Shown: positions 14,099 through 21,711 of the stretch, one piece after another
Numbering within the stretch: the first letter of the stretch is position 1
Layout: the number at the start of each line of letters is the position of its first letter
NCBI GenBank assembly: GCA_019118445.1
Contig: DWYY01000101.1
Coordinates: forward strand, 1 to 37,312
Direction of reading: 5' to 3'
Source of the DNA: Candidatus Eisenbergiella merdipullorum
Lineage (GTDB): Bacteria > Bacillota > Clostridia > Lachnospirales > Lachnospiraceae
Length of the DNA stretch: 37,312 nt
Program-made: the position numbers and the translations under genes
The notes under the pieces: generated by a model
The model's input: only the letters and a program-made list of their open reading frames with translations
The model's database searches: none
What the model was told of the DNA's origin: nothing

Positions 14099-15468
14099 AT
14101 GCAGTACAGCGCTTTTTCCGACGGTATATTTTTTCTACCGTCGGAATCATGATCTTGTTTTTGGTCGTGAATATCGCATTGTTCTTTGGCATCCTGATTC
14201 CAGGAAGCATGATTGGGTCGGACGTTTCTTTTTCTGTCAGGGATTTTTCAGACCATGTTGTATTACAGGATGGGAACTGGGCTGCAGACGATACCGCCCT
14301 TTCCATGCTGCAGGAAAATTCTGCCTGGGCAATGCTGTTGAATAAGGATGGAGATGTTGTCTGGCAGCAGGATTTGCCGGAAAACCTGCCGCGTTCCTAT
14401 ACCAGTGCGGAAGTGGCCTCCTTCAGCCGCTGGTATCTGGAAGACTACCCGGTAAAGGTATGGGTGCGGGATGATGGCGATCTGATGGTCGTGGGCTTCA
14501 GGCCCCGAACGCTGGTAAAATTCTATTATGCTTTGGAATGGCCCTATTTAGGGTTTCTGCTGAGCGGCGGGATCGCATTTTTTTGCATCAACCTGTTTTT
14601 GATCGTTTTCCTGATCCTGCGCAACACCCGCAAAGTGGAGCGGGCCATGACGCCGATTTTGCAGGGTATCCATGATCTGAGCCACGGCAAAGCAACGCAT
14701 CTGAACGAGCAGGGGGAATTGGCCGAGATCAATGCAGGGCTGAACCGGGCAGCTGCCTATATGAACCAGAAGGATAATACCAGGGCCGAATGGATCCGCG
14801 GCGTATCCCATGACATCCGCACGCCGCTTTCGATGGTGTTGGGGTATGCCAGCGAGCTGGAAGATAACAGTGCTCTACCACCGCAGGTCAGAGATCAGGC
14901 AGGCATCATCCGCCGGGAAAGTGAAAAGATGAAGCGGCTGATCGACGATCTGAATTTGACCACCAAACTGGAATATGCGCTTCAACCGCTGCATCCTTCA
15001 AACATTGACCTGGTGGAGATCGGGCGAAAGGCCGTCAGCGAAATTCTAAACAACAGTTTGACGCAAGGGTATGAGATGGAGTTTACCGAAATCCATCCAG
15101 GTCAACCTGTTCTGTGTACAGGAGATGAAGGACTGCTGCTGCGGATGCTGGACAACCTGATCCACAACAGCATGGTGCATAATCCTAAAGGTTGTAAGAT
15201 CATGCTCTCGGTCGGGAAAGAAATCGGCCATTGCTTCTATTCGGTATCGGATAACGGAACCGGAATTGCTCCGGACATGTTGGACGCGCTAAACCGTGGG
15301 CAAACGATTTCCAGCACGCAACGCGCCGGAAAGTCAGAACACGGCTTAGGATTGAGGCTGGTCATGCAAATTGTAAAGGCACATGGCGGAACCATTCACT
15401 TTTTTACCACAGCGCCACAAGGGCTGACCGTAAAGATTGAACTGCCTGTACGATCAGATACAATATAA
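14095..15468 (+). CDS. Sensor histidine kinase
   Basis: A 457-residue membrane kinase. Transmembrane segments are at about residues 13-35 and 149-176, with an extracytoplasmic sensor domain of about 110 residues between them. A short linker leads to the HisKA domain with the phosphorylated H239 in GVSHDIRTPLS. The ATPase domain has the N box DNLIHNSMVHN (353-363), G1 DNGTG (386-390) and G2 GLGL (417-420). Its start overlaps the regulator stop by four bases. The larger outer domain differs from the very short sensors of BceS-type kinases and is closer to CprK/SpaK-like sensors. It probably senses the peptide that the divergent exporter removes; the ligand is unknown. Confidence 0.9.
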   Translation: MNAVQRFFRRYIFSTVGIMILFLVVNIALFFGILIPGSMIGSDVSFSVRDFSDHVVLQDGNWAADDTALSMLQENSAWAMLLNKDGDVVWQQDLPENLPRSYTSAEVASFSRWYLEDYPVKVWVRDDGDLMVVGFRPRTLVKFYYALEWPYLGFLLSGGIAFFCINLFLIVFLILRNTRKVERAMTPILQGIHDLSHGKATHLNEQGELAEINAGLNRAAAYMNQKDNTRAEWIRGVSHDIRTPLSMVLGYASELEDNSALPPQVRDQAGIIRRESEKMKRLIDDLNLTTKLEYALQPLHPSNIDLVEIGRKAVSEILNNSLTQGYEMEFTEIHPGQPVLCTGDEGLLLRMLDNLIHNSMVHNPKGCKIMLSVGKEIGHCFYSVSDNGTGIAPDMLDALNRGQTISSTQRAGKSEHGLGLRLVMQIVKAHGGTIHFFTTAPQGLTVKIELPVRSDTI

Positions 15469-15487
15469 GGTTTGCTATTCCGCCCGG

Positions 15488-15963
15488 TCAGCGCCCTCCT
15501 TGTTTCAGGTGTACGCCGAAAAGAAGCGTGAAGATTTTCCAGGCAATATACCCCAGAAACGCTCCGGAGGTATTCGCGATCAGATCATCAATATCGGCCG
15601 CCCGCGCAGTGATCATCTGGGAAAGTTCGATCAGCAGGGAAAAGCCGGCTCCCAGCAATACGGTTCTGCCTGTCCTCCGATAACCTTTCCAGATAAGGGG
15701 AACAAGGAACACCAAAGGCACGCACATGATGATATTCAAAACGAAACGGATTCCAGTCCGGCAAAATGGATCGGATTGACGGTTCCCTGAAAAAGCGAAG
15801 GATGGATGCTCCCCTCCGGGCGGTTAAGGATATCGCTCAGCGTTCCGATCCCGGTCACATCGTACACCTGCCAAAGTGCCGGAAAATTTTGAGCCAAAAT
15901 GCCGAAAAGAATTGTATTTGGAATAATGGAAGATATAATATAGTTATTGTTCCGGTTGGCTGT
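15488..15963 (-). pseudogene. VanZ-family membrane protein, frameshifted and 5'-truncated
   Basis: The downstream part (15488-15739) reads NIIMCVPLVFLVPLIW, then a second hydrophobic helix LLGAGFSLLIELSQM and TARAADIDDLIANTSGAFLGY, the signature of VanZ-like proteins. Upstream, in another frame, the sequence continues back through VNPIHFAGLESVSF and NTILFGILAQNFPALW, which is the first half of the same family. The frames join at a run of four T near 15745 (on the minus strand CGTTTTGAA); one more T restores a single frame. No start codon is found before a stop at 15964-15966, so the first helix is also missing. The region now contains the promoter of the next plus-strand gene. Family members have roles in teicoplanin resistance or are uncharacterised. 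Confidence 0.65.
15912..15939 (+). promoter_or_regulatory. Promoter of lipoprotein gene 15993
   Basis: TTGTAT (15912-15917), a 16-base spacer and a consensus TATAAT (15934-15939) precede the lipoprotein gene, leaving a leader of about 47 bases. The element lies within the decayed 5' part of the vanZ-like gene on the other strand. Confidence 0.5.
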
Positions 15964-15992
15964 TTAAAAGATTGAACAGGAGGATTTGGACC

Positions 15993-17372
15993 ATGCAGAA
16001 AAAAAGACTGATCCTGGCGGTCCTGCTCGCGCTGCCGCTCAGTATTGCCGGGTGCGGAAATAGCGAAGAAAGAGCAACCGCGGCTGAAACCGCAAACATC
16101 ATTCCCCCGGCCGGGGAAACTGCGGAAACCGGAGAAACGGCTGCGACTGCCCCATATGCAGCCGCCCCCGATATAACCGTCCCCGGTGTGCCTGGGACCA
16201 TCATACCGGACCAGACCTTTGAGGCAGATCTGGATGGCTGGGGCAGCGTGACGTTTGCTTCCCTTGCACCGGAAACCGCTTCGCCCGCCTCGGACGGCAT
16301 GTATCCGGATGTGAGATTCTGCCTAGTGAAAGACGGAAATGTACTATATGAATTTCCGGGATGGAATGAGGAATACACCAGCCCGGATCAGTTTCTTGCG
16401 GTATCCGCAGTCGCCTTCCGGGACTACAATGAAGACGGCCTGCAGGATGTGATAACCCTCTGTGAATACGAAAGTACACCGGATTCCGATTACCGGATGG
16501 CAAGGGTCTTTTTTCAGCTGCAAGACAGACAGGGATTTGAAGAAGACCGGTCATTGACGGAATACCTGCTCAAAAACCATCTGACCGACAGCATCGCGTC
16601 CATCCTGGGGGCGAAGGAGGATTATCGGGACTATTCTGCTTCTCTGAACGGGCAGAGCGAAACGCAGGAGCAGCTGAAGATCATTGCGGAAAATAAGGAT
16701 ATGTGGATCGGAAATCCGGAGTATGCGGATGATCTTTACCAGTACGCGGTGACTGACCTGGACCGCAACGGCAGGTATGAAGTGATCGTCTCCAATATGG
16801 GCGGGACCGGCATGTATACCTATAACAGGTTTTTCGAGGTCAATGAAAACTGCGACGGACTGACGGAATGCAGCACGGACTTCGTGGAGGGAGATTCTCA
16901 GCCGGACCTCATGACAGGCTCGATGGGAGGCCCCGACGCTTTGCCGAATACCATGAGTACCCTGGATACCTATGTGAATGATCAGGGAATGTTCTGCTAT
17001 GCGGTCTATGATATGGTAAAAAACGGGGCCGCCGAATATTACGAAAATATCCGCTCTCTCACCCTGCAGGACGGAATGATCCGAACCGCTCCCATCGCCT
17101 CCAGGACAACCATCTACGACGGGGAAACGCCCACTGTAACCTGCAGCGACGCAGACGGGAACCCAATCTCGGAAGAAGAGTATGAAAGCGCGGCGGACCG
17201 GTACTTTGCCGGCTGGGAAAAAAGGGAAACACGTCTGGGCTGGCAGAGCGTGAAAGACCTGGGGAATACCGTGGATGAGATCACGGCTCAGTTAGAGCAG
17301 TCCCTGAACGTGTATCAGGATAAAAATCCATTCGATCCAACACCTCTTTCTGTCTTGATGTGGATAGAATAG
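15993..17372 (+). CDS. Secreted lipoprotein with FG-GAP/EF-hand-like motifs
   Basis: A 459-residue predicted lipoprotein: MQKKRLIL, a hydrophobic stretch and lipobox SIAGC (cysteine at residue 20). A proline-, alanine- and threonine-rich linker follows. Two acidic motifs, DYNEDGLQDV and DLDRNGRYEV, match the D-x-[DN]-x-[DN]-G calcium-binding loops found in FG-GAP/VCBS repeats. No catalytic domain is recognised. The ATG at 15993 has AGGAGG nine bases upstream, better than an earlier in-frame codon. It stands alone between a decayed vanZ and a decayed two-component remnant. An extracellular binding or adhesion role is possible but not shown. Confidence 0.7.
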   Translation: MQKKRLILAVLLALPLSIAGCGNSEERATAAETANIIPPAGETAETGETAATAPYAAAPDITVPGVPGTIIPDQTFEADLDGWGSVTFASLAPETASPASDGMYPDVRFCLVKDGNVLYEFPGWNEEYTSPDQFLAVSAVAFRDYNEDGLQDVITLCEYESTPDSDYRMARVFFQLQDRQGFEEDRSLTEYLLKNHLTDSIASILGAKEDYRDYSASLNGQSETQEQLKIIAENKDMWIGNPEYADDLYQYAVTDLDRNGRYEVIVSNMGGTGMYTYNRFFEVNENCDGLTECSTDFVEGDSQPDLMTGSMGGPDALPNTMSTLDTYVNDQGMFCYAVYDMVKNGAAEYYENIRSLTLQDGMIRTAPIASRTTIYDGETPTVTCSDADGNPISEEEYESAADRYFAGWEKRETRLGWQSVKDLGNTVDEITAQLEQSLNVYQDKNPFDPTPLSVLMWIE

Positions 17373-17404
17373 CACATCAACCCTACTGCGGGATAACCTG
17401 CAGC

Positions 17405-17490
17405 CTACAATTTTGTAGGGATCAGAAAATTTAAGGTGAAGCTCATGCCCGCCCCCGGCTCGCTGTCCACCTCAATGGTCCCGATATGAG
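17405..17490 (-). pseudogene. C-terminal tail of a histidine kinase
   Basis: This frame reads HIGTIEVDSEPGAG then MSFTLNF and ends TKL with TAG at 17405. 'GTIxVxSxPGxGxxFT' is the invariant end of histidine kinase ATPase domains. Everything upstream in the kinase is missing: the next sequence is the response-regulator fragment, in another frame. The join lies near a GAGCTC at about 17487-17492. This indicates a single deletion that removed the end of a regulator gene and nearly all of the kinase gene that followed it. Confidence 0.7.
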
Positions 17491-17823
17491 CTCACCCGCC
17501 GTCAGGCCGAGGGGCATGCCGTTTTGGGTGAACTTCCGCGTAAGAAGCCGGACCTTTATCCCGTTCGAGTTCAGTTCCTCTCCGGCCTGACTGAAGTTTT
17601 CACTCCTGCGCAAAAGCGCGTTCAGCCGGGAAAGGAATACCGTCAGCTTAAACGGCTTGGTGATGTAATCGTCTCCGCCCATATCCAGCCCCATGATGAT
17701 GTCCGTTTCCTCGTCGGCAGCAGTCAGGAACATGATCGGCACTTTTGAAGTTTTCCGTATCTTTCGGCACAGGTCGAACCCGGAGCCGTCCGGGAGGGTG
17801 GCATCCAGGATCACCAGGTCACC
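17443..17823 (-). pseudogene. Response-regulator fragment, both ends lost
   Basis: The sequence carries the phosphoacceptor motif LVILDATLPDGSGF, FLTAADEE, and DDYITKPF, followed by the linker and the first part of an OmpR-type winged helix, up to GLTAGE. After that the frame runs on by chance for 15 codons in sequence that belongs, in another frame, to a kinase tail. At the 5' end the first 45 or so residues of the receiver domain, including the acidic pair, are missing; the join is with the end of the YHGS-motif gene at about 17821. It has a GTG but no acceptable start. It is a remnant, not a functional regulator. Confidence 0.7.
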
Positions 17824-18145
17824 TCGTATACTCCAGCTCCGCTGTCAGCTTCACCTTCAAAGGCCGCCGGGTCAGGAATTCCGCATTTTCATCCATTGAG
17901 GTCCCCGGATGCGGACAGATGTCTTCTCCCACCGCAACCGGTTCATCGATGATGTACAAATATCCTTTTTCCGTCCCGTTGTGTTCAATATTGCCGTCAT
18001 CGTCGTAACTCAGGCAGGTTGGCTTATGGGAAAAGGCTTCCGCCAGTTCTTTCCACTGTGTGACCGTGCTGCCTTCCCTTAATCTGGATAATATCACATT
18101 GGAGCCATGATACCAGACTCCGTCCGGATTGATCTCTATTTTCAC
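17819..18145 (-). CDS. Small protein with YHGS motif, ADP-ribosyltransferase-like (tentative)
   Basis: A 108-residue protein of unknown function, starting at a GTG with AGGGGGG seven bases before it. It has WYHGSN at residues 11-16 and GSTVTQWKELAEAFSHKP at 25-42, then a beta-rich second half (GYLYIIDEPVAVGEDI). An N-terminal YHGS/T with a later 'LAxAFSxxP' segment resembles small ADP-ribosyltransferase or RNA 2'-phosphotransferase-like folds, but no full motif set can be shown. The last residues (TAELEYTR) adjoin the deletion junction with the regulator fragment, so the C-terminus may have changed. A promoter is present at 18291-18319. Toxin, effector or housekeeping roles are all open. Confidence 0.45.
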   Translation of the reverse strand: MKIEINPDGVWYHGSNVILSRLREGSTVTQWKELAEAFSHKPTCLSYDDDGNIEHNGTEKGYLYIIDEPVAVGEDICPHPGTSMDENAEFLTRRPLKVKLTAELEYTR

Positions 18146-18290
18146 GGCTTTACCCCCCTCGGCTGTCAGTTTCTCAGGATCATACCCCTCTGGATTTCAG
18201 ATACCTGTCCTCGTCTTCTCTCGCTTCAAGAAATGCTTTTTCCAGATCGATGCCTGTCCATCTTTCGTATTACAACAAAACTCTACTGCC
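18146..18290 (-). other. Leader with short remnant frame
   Basis: No full gene is seen here. Between a stop at 18270-18272 and TGA at 18180-18182, on the minus strand, there is an open 29-codon stretch (WTGIDLEKAFLEARED, then EDRYLKSRGV) with a protein-like, acidic composition but no start codon. It may be the end of a lost gene that was once upstream of the YHGS-motif protein. Confidence 0.25.
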
Positions 18291-18319
18291 ATTATATCAT
18301 TTCGGGCTTTCCTGGCAAA
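18291..18319 (-). promoter_or_regulatory. Extended -10 promoter toward the YHGS-motif gene
   Basis: On the minus strand TTTGCC (18314-18319), 17 bases, then TATAAT (18291-18296) preceded by TGA, an extended -10. It reads toward the gene at 17819-18145, leaving a leader of about 140 bases. Confidence 0.5.
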
Positions 18320-18420
18320 TAAAAACCGCAGGCTTCTCGCAAGTTCTCTTGATCTGGCAGGCAGCAAGTATACACCTTATACCATGCGACGGACAACCTT
18401 GTACTCGGGATGGCGTCTGT

Positions 18421-18464
18421 CAAAAAAACAGACGGCGGGTCAAGTGTGAACCCCCTGACCCGCC
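18421..18464 (-). terminator. Intrinsic terminator of the FAD oxidoreductase gene
   Basis: A perfect nine-base stem, GGCGGGTCA (18434-18442) with TGACCCGCC (18456-18464), and a 13-base loop. On the minus strand it is followed by seven T (18422-18428 complement). It lies 35 bases after the oxidoreductase stop. Confidence 0.85.
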
Positions 18465-18498
18465 GAGTCTTTCCGACAACGTTCTATTTTCTCCCCCT

Positions 18499-19791
18499 TT
18501 ACTGGTCATCCTTTGCCAAACATTCCTGAATTTCAGCCGCATTGACATAGCGTGGAGCGATTCCCTTTTTCACGGAAATGGCCGCCGCAATACCGACTGC
18601 CTCTCCCATTGCTAGGCAGATCGGCATAGCGCGATAGTTGGAATGGGCCATATGGGTACCTGAAATATTCCTCCCGGCAAATAAAAGGCCATCTATTTCC
18701 TCCGGCACAAAGCAGCGATAGGGGATCGTATATTTCACGTCTTTTGGGAATTTTGCCTGAACCCCTGTTTTATCAAGACTGCCCCCCGTCATGTTATGAA
18801 CATCGAAATTAAACTCCGCCCCTTTTACCACATAATCCTCAAATTGACGGCGCTCCAGGATATCCGTTTCTGTCAGAGTATACAGACCTTTCAGATGCCT
18901 CGTCTCACGAATGCCGATCAGGGAAGCCGTACTGATCACATAGCAGTTCTCATAGCCCGGCACATACTCATGGAGAAATTCGATGATCGCAGGAATCTGC
19001 TTTCTGCATGTGATCTCTGCCTGTGTCATTCCCTCTGCAGTTGTTCCATCAATACCAATGGCATTTGTCATATTCACCGTAACAATCCCGTCATGTGTAC
19101 TTTTGTATAACAGTACATGGCCCGCCGGATGGGGCAGCAATTTTTTTGCCAGGGCCTGCAGTTCGCCCTTTTTTGTGGGAACGGTCGTCTCAAAAGAACC
19201 GGGAAAGACAGCATGCTCCATATCAACTCCCGCGACTTTAAACATCAGCGTTGCAGGCTGCATAGCTCCGTCACTCTCACGGCCTTTTATATAGGGAACA
19301 CCTGCGCTTGCCGCAATATCTCCATCCCCCGTCGCGTCAATGACCACCTTGGACAAAATTGCCGACCGGCCGCTTTTATTTTGGATCACCACCCCTTTGA
19401 CCACATGATCTTCCACGATCGCCTCGCATGCCATGGTGTAGAACAGCATCTCCGCACCGGACTCCTCTAAAAGCTCTATCCATGCAAGTGTCATGCTGGT
19501 AGGATCAATAACAGTTGCGGATATCCCCTTTGCAGCCATCTGGTCATCCTCTGCCATACGCTGAAGAACTTCACGATAAAGACTGCTATCCACTGTGCCT
19601 GTGTAGTGACTCATCAATCCGGATGTGGATATGCCGCCCGGAATAGACATATATTCCACCAGCAAGGTTTTTGCCCCGTTACGTGCAGCGTTAATAGCCG
19701 CCGCACTTCCGGCCGGACCACTTCCTATTACAAGAACATCCACCTCACGGGAAACCAGGATCTCTTTTTCCATTTTGGAAATTGTTACCAT
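18499..19791 (-). CDS. FAD-dependent oxidoreductase
   Basis: A 430-residue flavoprotein of the FAD_oxidored type (PF12831-like). The Rossmann motif GSGPAG is at residues 23-28, 'SGLMSHYTG' follows the usual glycine-rich flavin region, VVIDATGDGDIAASAG is the second signature, and DGLLFAGRNIS is the C-terminal flavin contact. Substrates in this family are varied (organic acids, sugars, succinate-like compounds), so no reaction is assigned. The ATG has GGAGG ten bases upstream. A good terminator follows. It is divergent from a PocR-AraC regulator, which probably controls it. No partner gene lies in the same operon. Confidence 0.82.
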   Translation of the reverse strand: MVTISKMEKEILVSREVDVLVIGSGPAGSAAAINAARNGAKTLLVEYMSIPGGISTSGLMSHYTGTVDSSLYREVLQRMAEDDQMAAKGISATVIDPTSMTLAWIELLEESGAEMLFYTMACEAIVEDHVVKGVVIQNKSGRSAILSKVVIDATGDGDIAASAGVPYIKGRESDGAMQPATLMFKVAGVDMEHAVFPGSFETTVPTKKGELQALAKKLLPHPAGHVLLYKSTHDGIVTVNMTNAIGIDGTTAEGMTQAEITCRKQIPAIIEFLHEYVPGYENCYVISTASLIGIRETRHLKGLYTLTETDILERRQFEDYVVKGAEFNFDVHNMTGGSLDKTGVQAKFPKDVKYTIPYRCFVPEEIDGLLFAGRNISGTHMAHSNYRAMPICLAMGEAVGIAAAISVKKGIAPRYVNAAEIQECLAKDDQ

Positions 19792-19820
19792 AAATCGTTC
19801 ACCTCCCTTAACTTTATTGT

Positions 19821-19887
19821 ATTATATTCCTTGTTTTTATCCTATTACCTTAATATTTTTGCTTTATTTTGCTTAAATCAGCAAAAT
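19821..19887 (-). promoter_or_regulatory. -10 element and inverted repeat before FAD oxidoreductase
   Basis: On the minus strand a consensus TATAAT (19821-19826) precedes the oxidoreductase start at 19791. An eight-base inverted repeat with a six-base centre (ATTTTGCT...AGCAAAAT, 19866-19887) lies upstream, where a -35 element is weak. It could be the binding site of the divergent PocR-AraC regulator; this is inference. Confidence 0.45.
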
Positions 19888-19902
19888 TTTTTCCTATATT
19901 TC

Positions 19903-19932
19903 TTGCCGCTATTCTTGGATGTATGTTACAAT
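19903..19932 (+). promoter_or_regulatory. Promoter of PocR-AraC regulator
   Basis: TTGCCG (19903-19908), an 18-base spacer, and TACAAT (19927-19932) preceded by TGT (an extended -10). It reads toward the regulator gene at 19987. Confidence 0.5.
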
Positions 19933-19986
19933 CCAAGCTGAAAAGCAACAAATGGTCTCTATTGAAGAAGGGGAGGGAGCGCTTTT

Positions 19987-20940
19987 ATGAGCGAATCTAA
20001 TACTGAGAAACTGATTGACGATATCTGCAATTATATCGACTATTTAAGTATTCAGTTCGACTACTCTATTACTGTCCATAATGTAGAAGCTGAACTAGGA
20101 AGCTACTTTTACCGCTTTTTAAAGTACTACTATCATTCCTGCCAATTATGCAAAGCTGTAAAACATTCTTCCCAAGCCTGGCAGTATTGTGCAGACCGGC
20201 AGGAAAAAGTTCGTACAGCCGTTTCATGCCATCCCATTTTAGGTACATGTTATGCTGGAGTTACGGAATACGTCTTTCCATTAAAAAATATGTCAGGAGA
20301 GGTCCTGGGATTTGTTTGCCTCAGCGGATATTCACATAACCTTAAAGATTCCCGTGAACGGGCATCGGCGTTGGCACACAGGTTTTCTCTTTCCGCTAAG
20401 ACACTATTGACTGCAACAGACAGTCTCAAAACACAAATCCCTGACATGAAAACCGTTTCCTGTCAAATTGCTCCGCTCCAGCACATGTTTTCCTTACTGT
20501 TCCATTTTGCAGGCACAGATCATTTTGATCCGGAACACTCACATTCCAAAGAGTCTCTTTATGTAAAAATCTCTTCTATCATAAATTATAATTACAGGGA
20601 TCCGCATTTTTCTCTGCGGAAACTAAGTGAGATGTTGAATATGAATTATTCCTATATAAGCCATGTCTTTTCCGATTTTTTCTCCTGTTCCTTTTCGCAG
20701 CATATTCACTCTTTAAGGATTGAATCGGCTAAAAAATATCTGGAACTTACAGACGAACCTATTACTATGGTGGCTAATGTTCTGGGCTTCAATGATTCCA
20801 ACTACTTTTCCGCCATCTTTAAAAAAGAAACCGGTCTTTCTCCAACAGAATGGAGAAAGAAATATTCTGCCATACACCATTCAGGCGAAGGAAATCAGCC
20901 TTACGATGAGGATATCCTTCAACCGAAAATTTCATCCTGA
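19987..20940 (+). CDS. PocR-domain AraC-family regulator
   Basis: A 317-residue regulator. The N-terminal half holds a PocR ligand-binding domain, shown by CQLCKAVKHSSQAWQYC, then SCHPILGTCYAGVTEYVFPL and GFVCLSGY. The conserved cysteines are typical of this domain, which in PdtaS/PocR relatives binds small polar ligands. The C-terminal half, from about residue 200, holds two AraC-type helix-turn-helix motifs (SLRKLSEMLNMNYSYISHVF and PITMVANVLGFNDSNYFSAI). GGGAGGGAG precedes the ATG. It is divergent from the FAD oxidoreductase, and its own operon once continued into a Gfo/Idh/MocA gene that is now only a stump, so the regulated pathway may have been partly lost. Confidence 0.88.
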   Translation: MSESNTEKLIDDICNYIDYLSIQFDYSITVHNVEAELGSYFYRFLKYYYHSCQLCKAVKHSSQAWQYCADRQEKVRTAVSCHPILGTCYAGVTEYVFPLKNMSGEVLGFVCLSGYSHNLKDSRERASALAHRFSLSAKTLLTATDSLKTQIPDMKTVSCQIAPLQHMFSLLFHFAGTDHFDPEHSHSKESLYVKISSIINYNYRDPHFSLRKLSEMLNMNYSYISHVFSDFFSCSFSQHIHSLRIESAKKYLELTDEPITMVANVLGFNDSNYFSAIFKKETGLSPTEWRKKYSAIHHSGEGNQPYDEDILQPKISS

Positions 20941-20954
20941 AAGGGGACGTTCCT

Positions 20955-21026
20955 ATGAAAGAATATCGCTGGGCCGCGATCGGAAGCGGCGACATCGCCA
21001 CGCCCCACAACACGCACAGCGGCTAG
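20955..21026 (+). pseudogene. N-terminal stump of a Gfo/Idh/MocA oxidoreductase
   Basis: A frame of 23 codons begins MKEYRWAAIGSGDIA, the Rossmann entry strand of this NAD(P)-dependent sugar dehydrogenase family (RWxxIGxGxIA), then goes out of homology (TPHNTHSG) and ends in TAG. The rest of the gene, normally 330 or more codons, is missing. AGGGG is eight bases before the ATG, and the gene follows the regulator stop by 14 bases, so it was the second gene of that operon. The join with the facing MATE stump is at about 21027. Confidence 0.65.
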
Positions 21027-21181
21027 TGGCGCTGACTGCCCGCCCGGTTCTCCCGTTTCCAAGATCCGCCCTACGAAGTCCGGTCAATGATGCTGTAGAG
21101 CATATTGAAAAGCTGACCGAACATGGCCGGAATCCTCAGACACAGGACCAGACTCCGGACAAACAGCTCTTTCGCGTACAT
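21027..21181 (-). pseudogene. N-terminal stump of a MATE-family efflux protein
   Basis: On the minus strand a frame starts MYAKELFVRSLVLCLRIP and reads AMFGQLFNMLYSIIDRT, the first helix of MATE transporters (LxxxALPxxxxNLFNxLYxIxDxxFVG). After RT the frame meets TAG, but a +1 shift continues as FVGRILETGEPGG, so the gene is also frameshifted. The rest (about 400 codons) is gone, and the sequence ends at the junction with the Gfo/Idh/MocA stump. AGGAGG precedes the ATG at 21181. The divergent HxlR regulator gene survives, a usual regulator of neighbouring efflux genes. Confidence 0.65.
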
Positions 21182-21204
21182 GGTAATTCCTCCTTTATGC
21201 GGAA

Positions 21205-21233
21205 TTGACTTTTCCTGCTGTTCCTAGTACAAT
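21205..21233 (+). promoter_or_regulatory. Promoter of HxlR operon
   Basis: TTGACT (21205-21210), a 17-base spacer and TACAAT (21228-21233): five of six matches at both elements. It gives a leader of about 100 bases before the HxlR gene, in which the AAGTAT half-sites lie. Confidence 0.65.
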
Positions 21234-21271
21234 CATATCAAGAATGCAACAGGAGACGAGTATGCATATTA

Positions 21272-21319
21272 AAGTATGATACTTACAGTCTTATCAAATA
21301 CTTACCAAAAAGAAAGTAT
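21272..21319. promoter_or_regulatory. Cluster of four AAGTAT half-sites, likely HxlR operator
   Basis: AAGTAT occurs at 21272-21277 and 21314-21319, and its complement ATACTT at 21279-21284 and 21298-21303. The first pair forms a near-perfect palindrome with one central base. The second pair is inverted the other way with a ten-base gap. HxlR-family dimers bind inverted repeats close to their own promoters. Placed in the leader of the HxlR gene, these sites suggest self-repression. Confidence 0.5.
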
Positions 21320-21342
21320 ATGTTTTTAAATGGAGAACAAAG

Positions 21343-21675
21343 ATGGGTAAACGGTGTATTTCCAATGAGAATTTAAGCACCACCGGCTTCAGCTACACGC
21401 TGTCACTGATCAACGGGAAATATAAGATGACGATCCTCTATACGCTGATGGAATTCGGCGTGGTGCGCTTCAATGAAATGAAAAAGTATATCGGAGCGAT
21501 CTCCTACAAGACGCTCAGTTCCACCTTAAAGGAGCTGGAGGCCGACCAGCTCGTCCACAGAGAGGAATATCCCCAGATCCCGCCCAAGGTGGAGTACAGC
21601 CTGACGGAGCGGGGGAAATCACTGATCCCCATTCTGGACGGCATGTGCGAATGGGGTGATAACAACAAATTATAA
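21343..21675 (+). CDS. HxlR-family transcriptional regulator
   Basis: A 110-residue winged-helix protein. The family pattern is clear: SYTLSLINGKYKMTILYTL, VRFNEMKKYIGAISYKTLSSTLKELEADQLV, and KVEYSLTERGKSLIPILDGMCEWG near the end. Family members often sense oxidative or electrophile stress through cysteines, here C5 (in GKRCIS) and C104 (in GMCEWG). GGAG lies seven bases before the ATG. It leads an operon with a PPC-domain protein and a nitroreductase and is divergent from the MATE stump. Confidence 0.9.
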   Translation: MGKRCISNENLSTTGFSYTLSLINGKYKMTILYTLMEFGVVRFNEMKKYIGAISYKTLSSTLKELEADQLVHREEYPQIPPKVEYSLTERGKSLIPILDGMCEWGDNNKL

Positions 21676-21711
21676 CAGTATTCCGCCTGCAGCGGAGAAA
21701 GGAAACAACAT

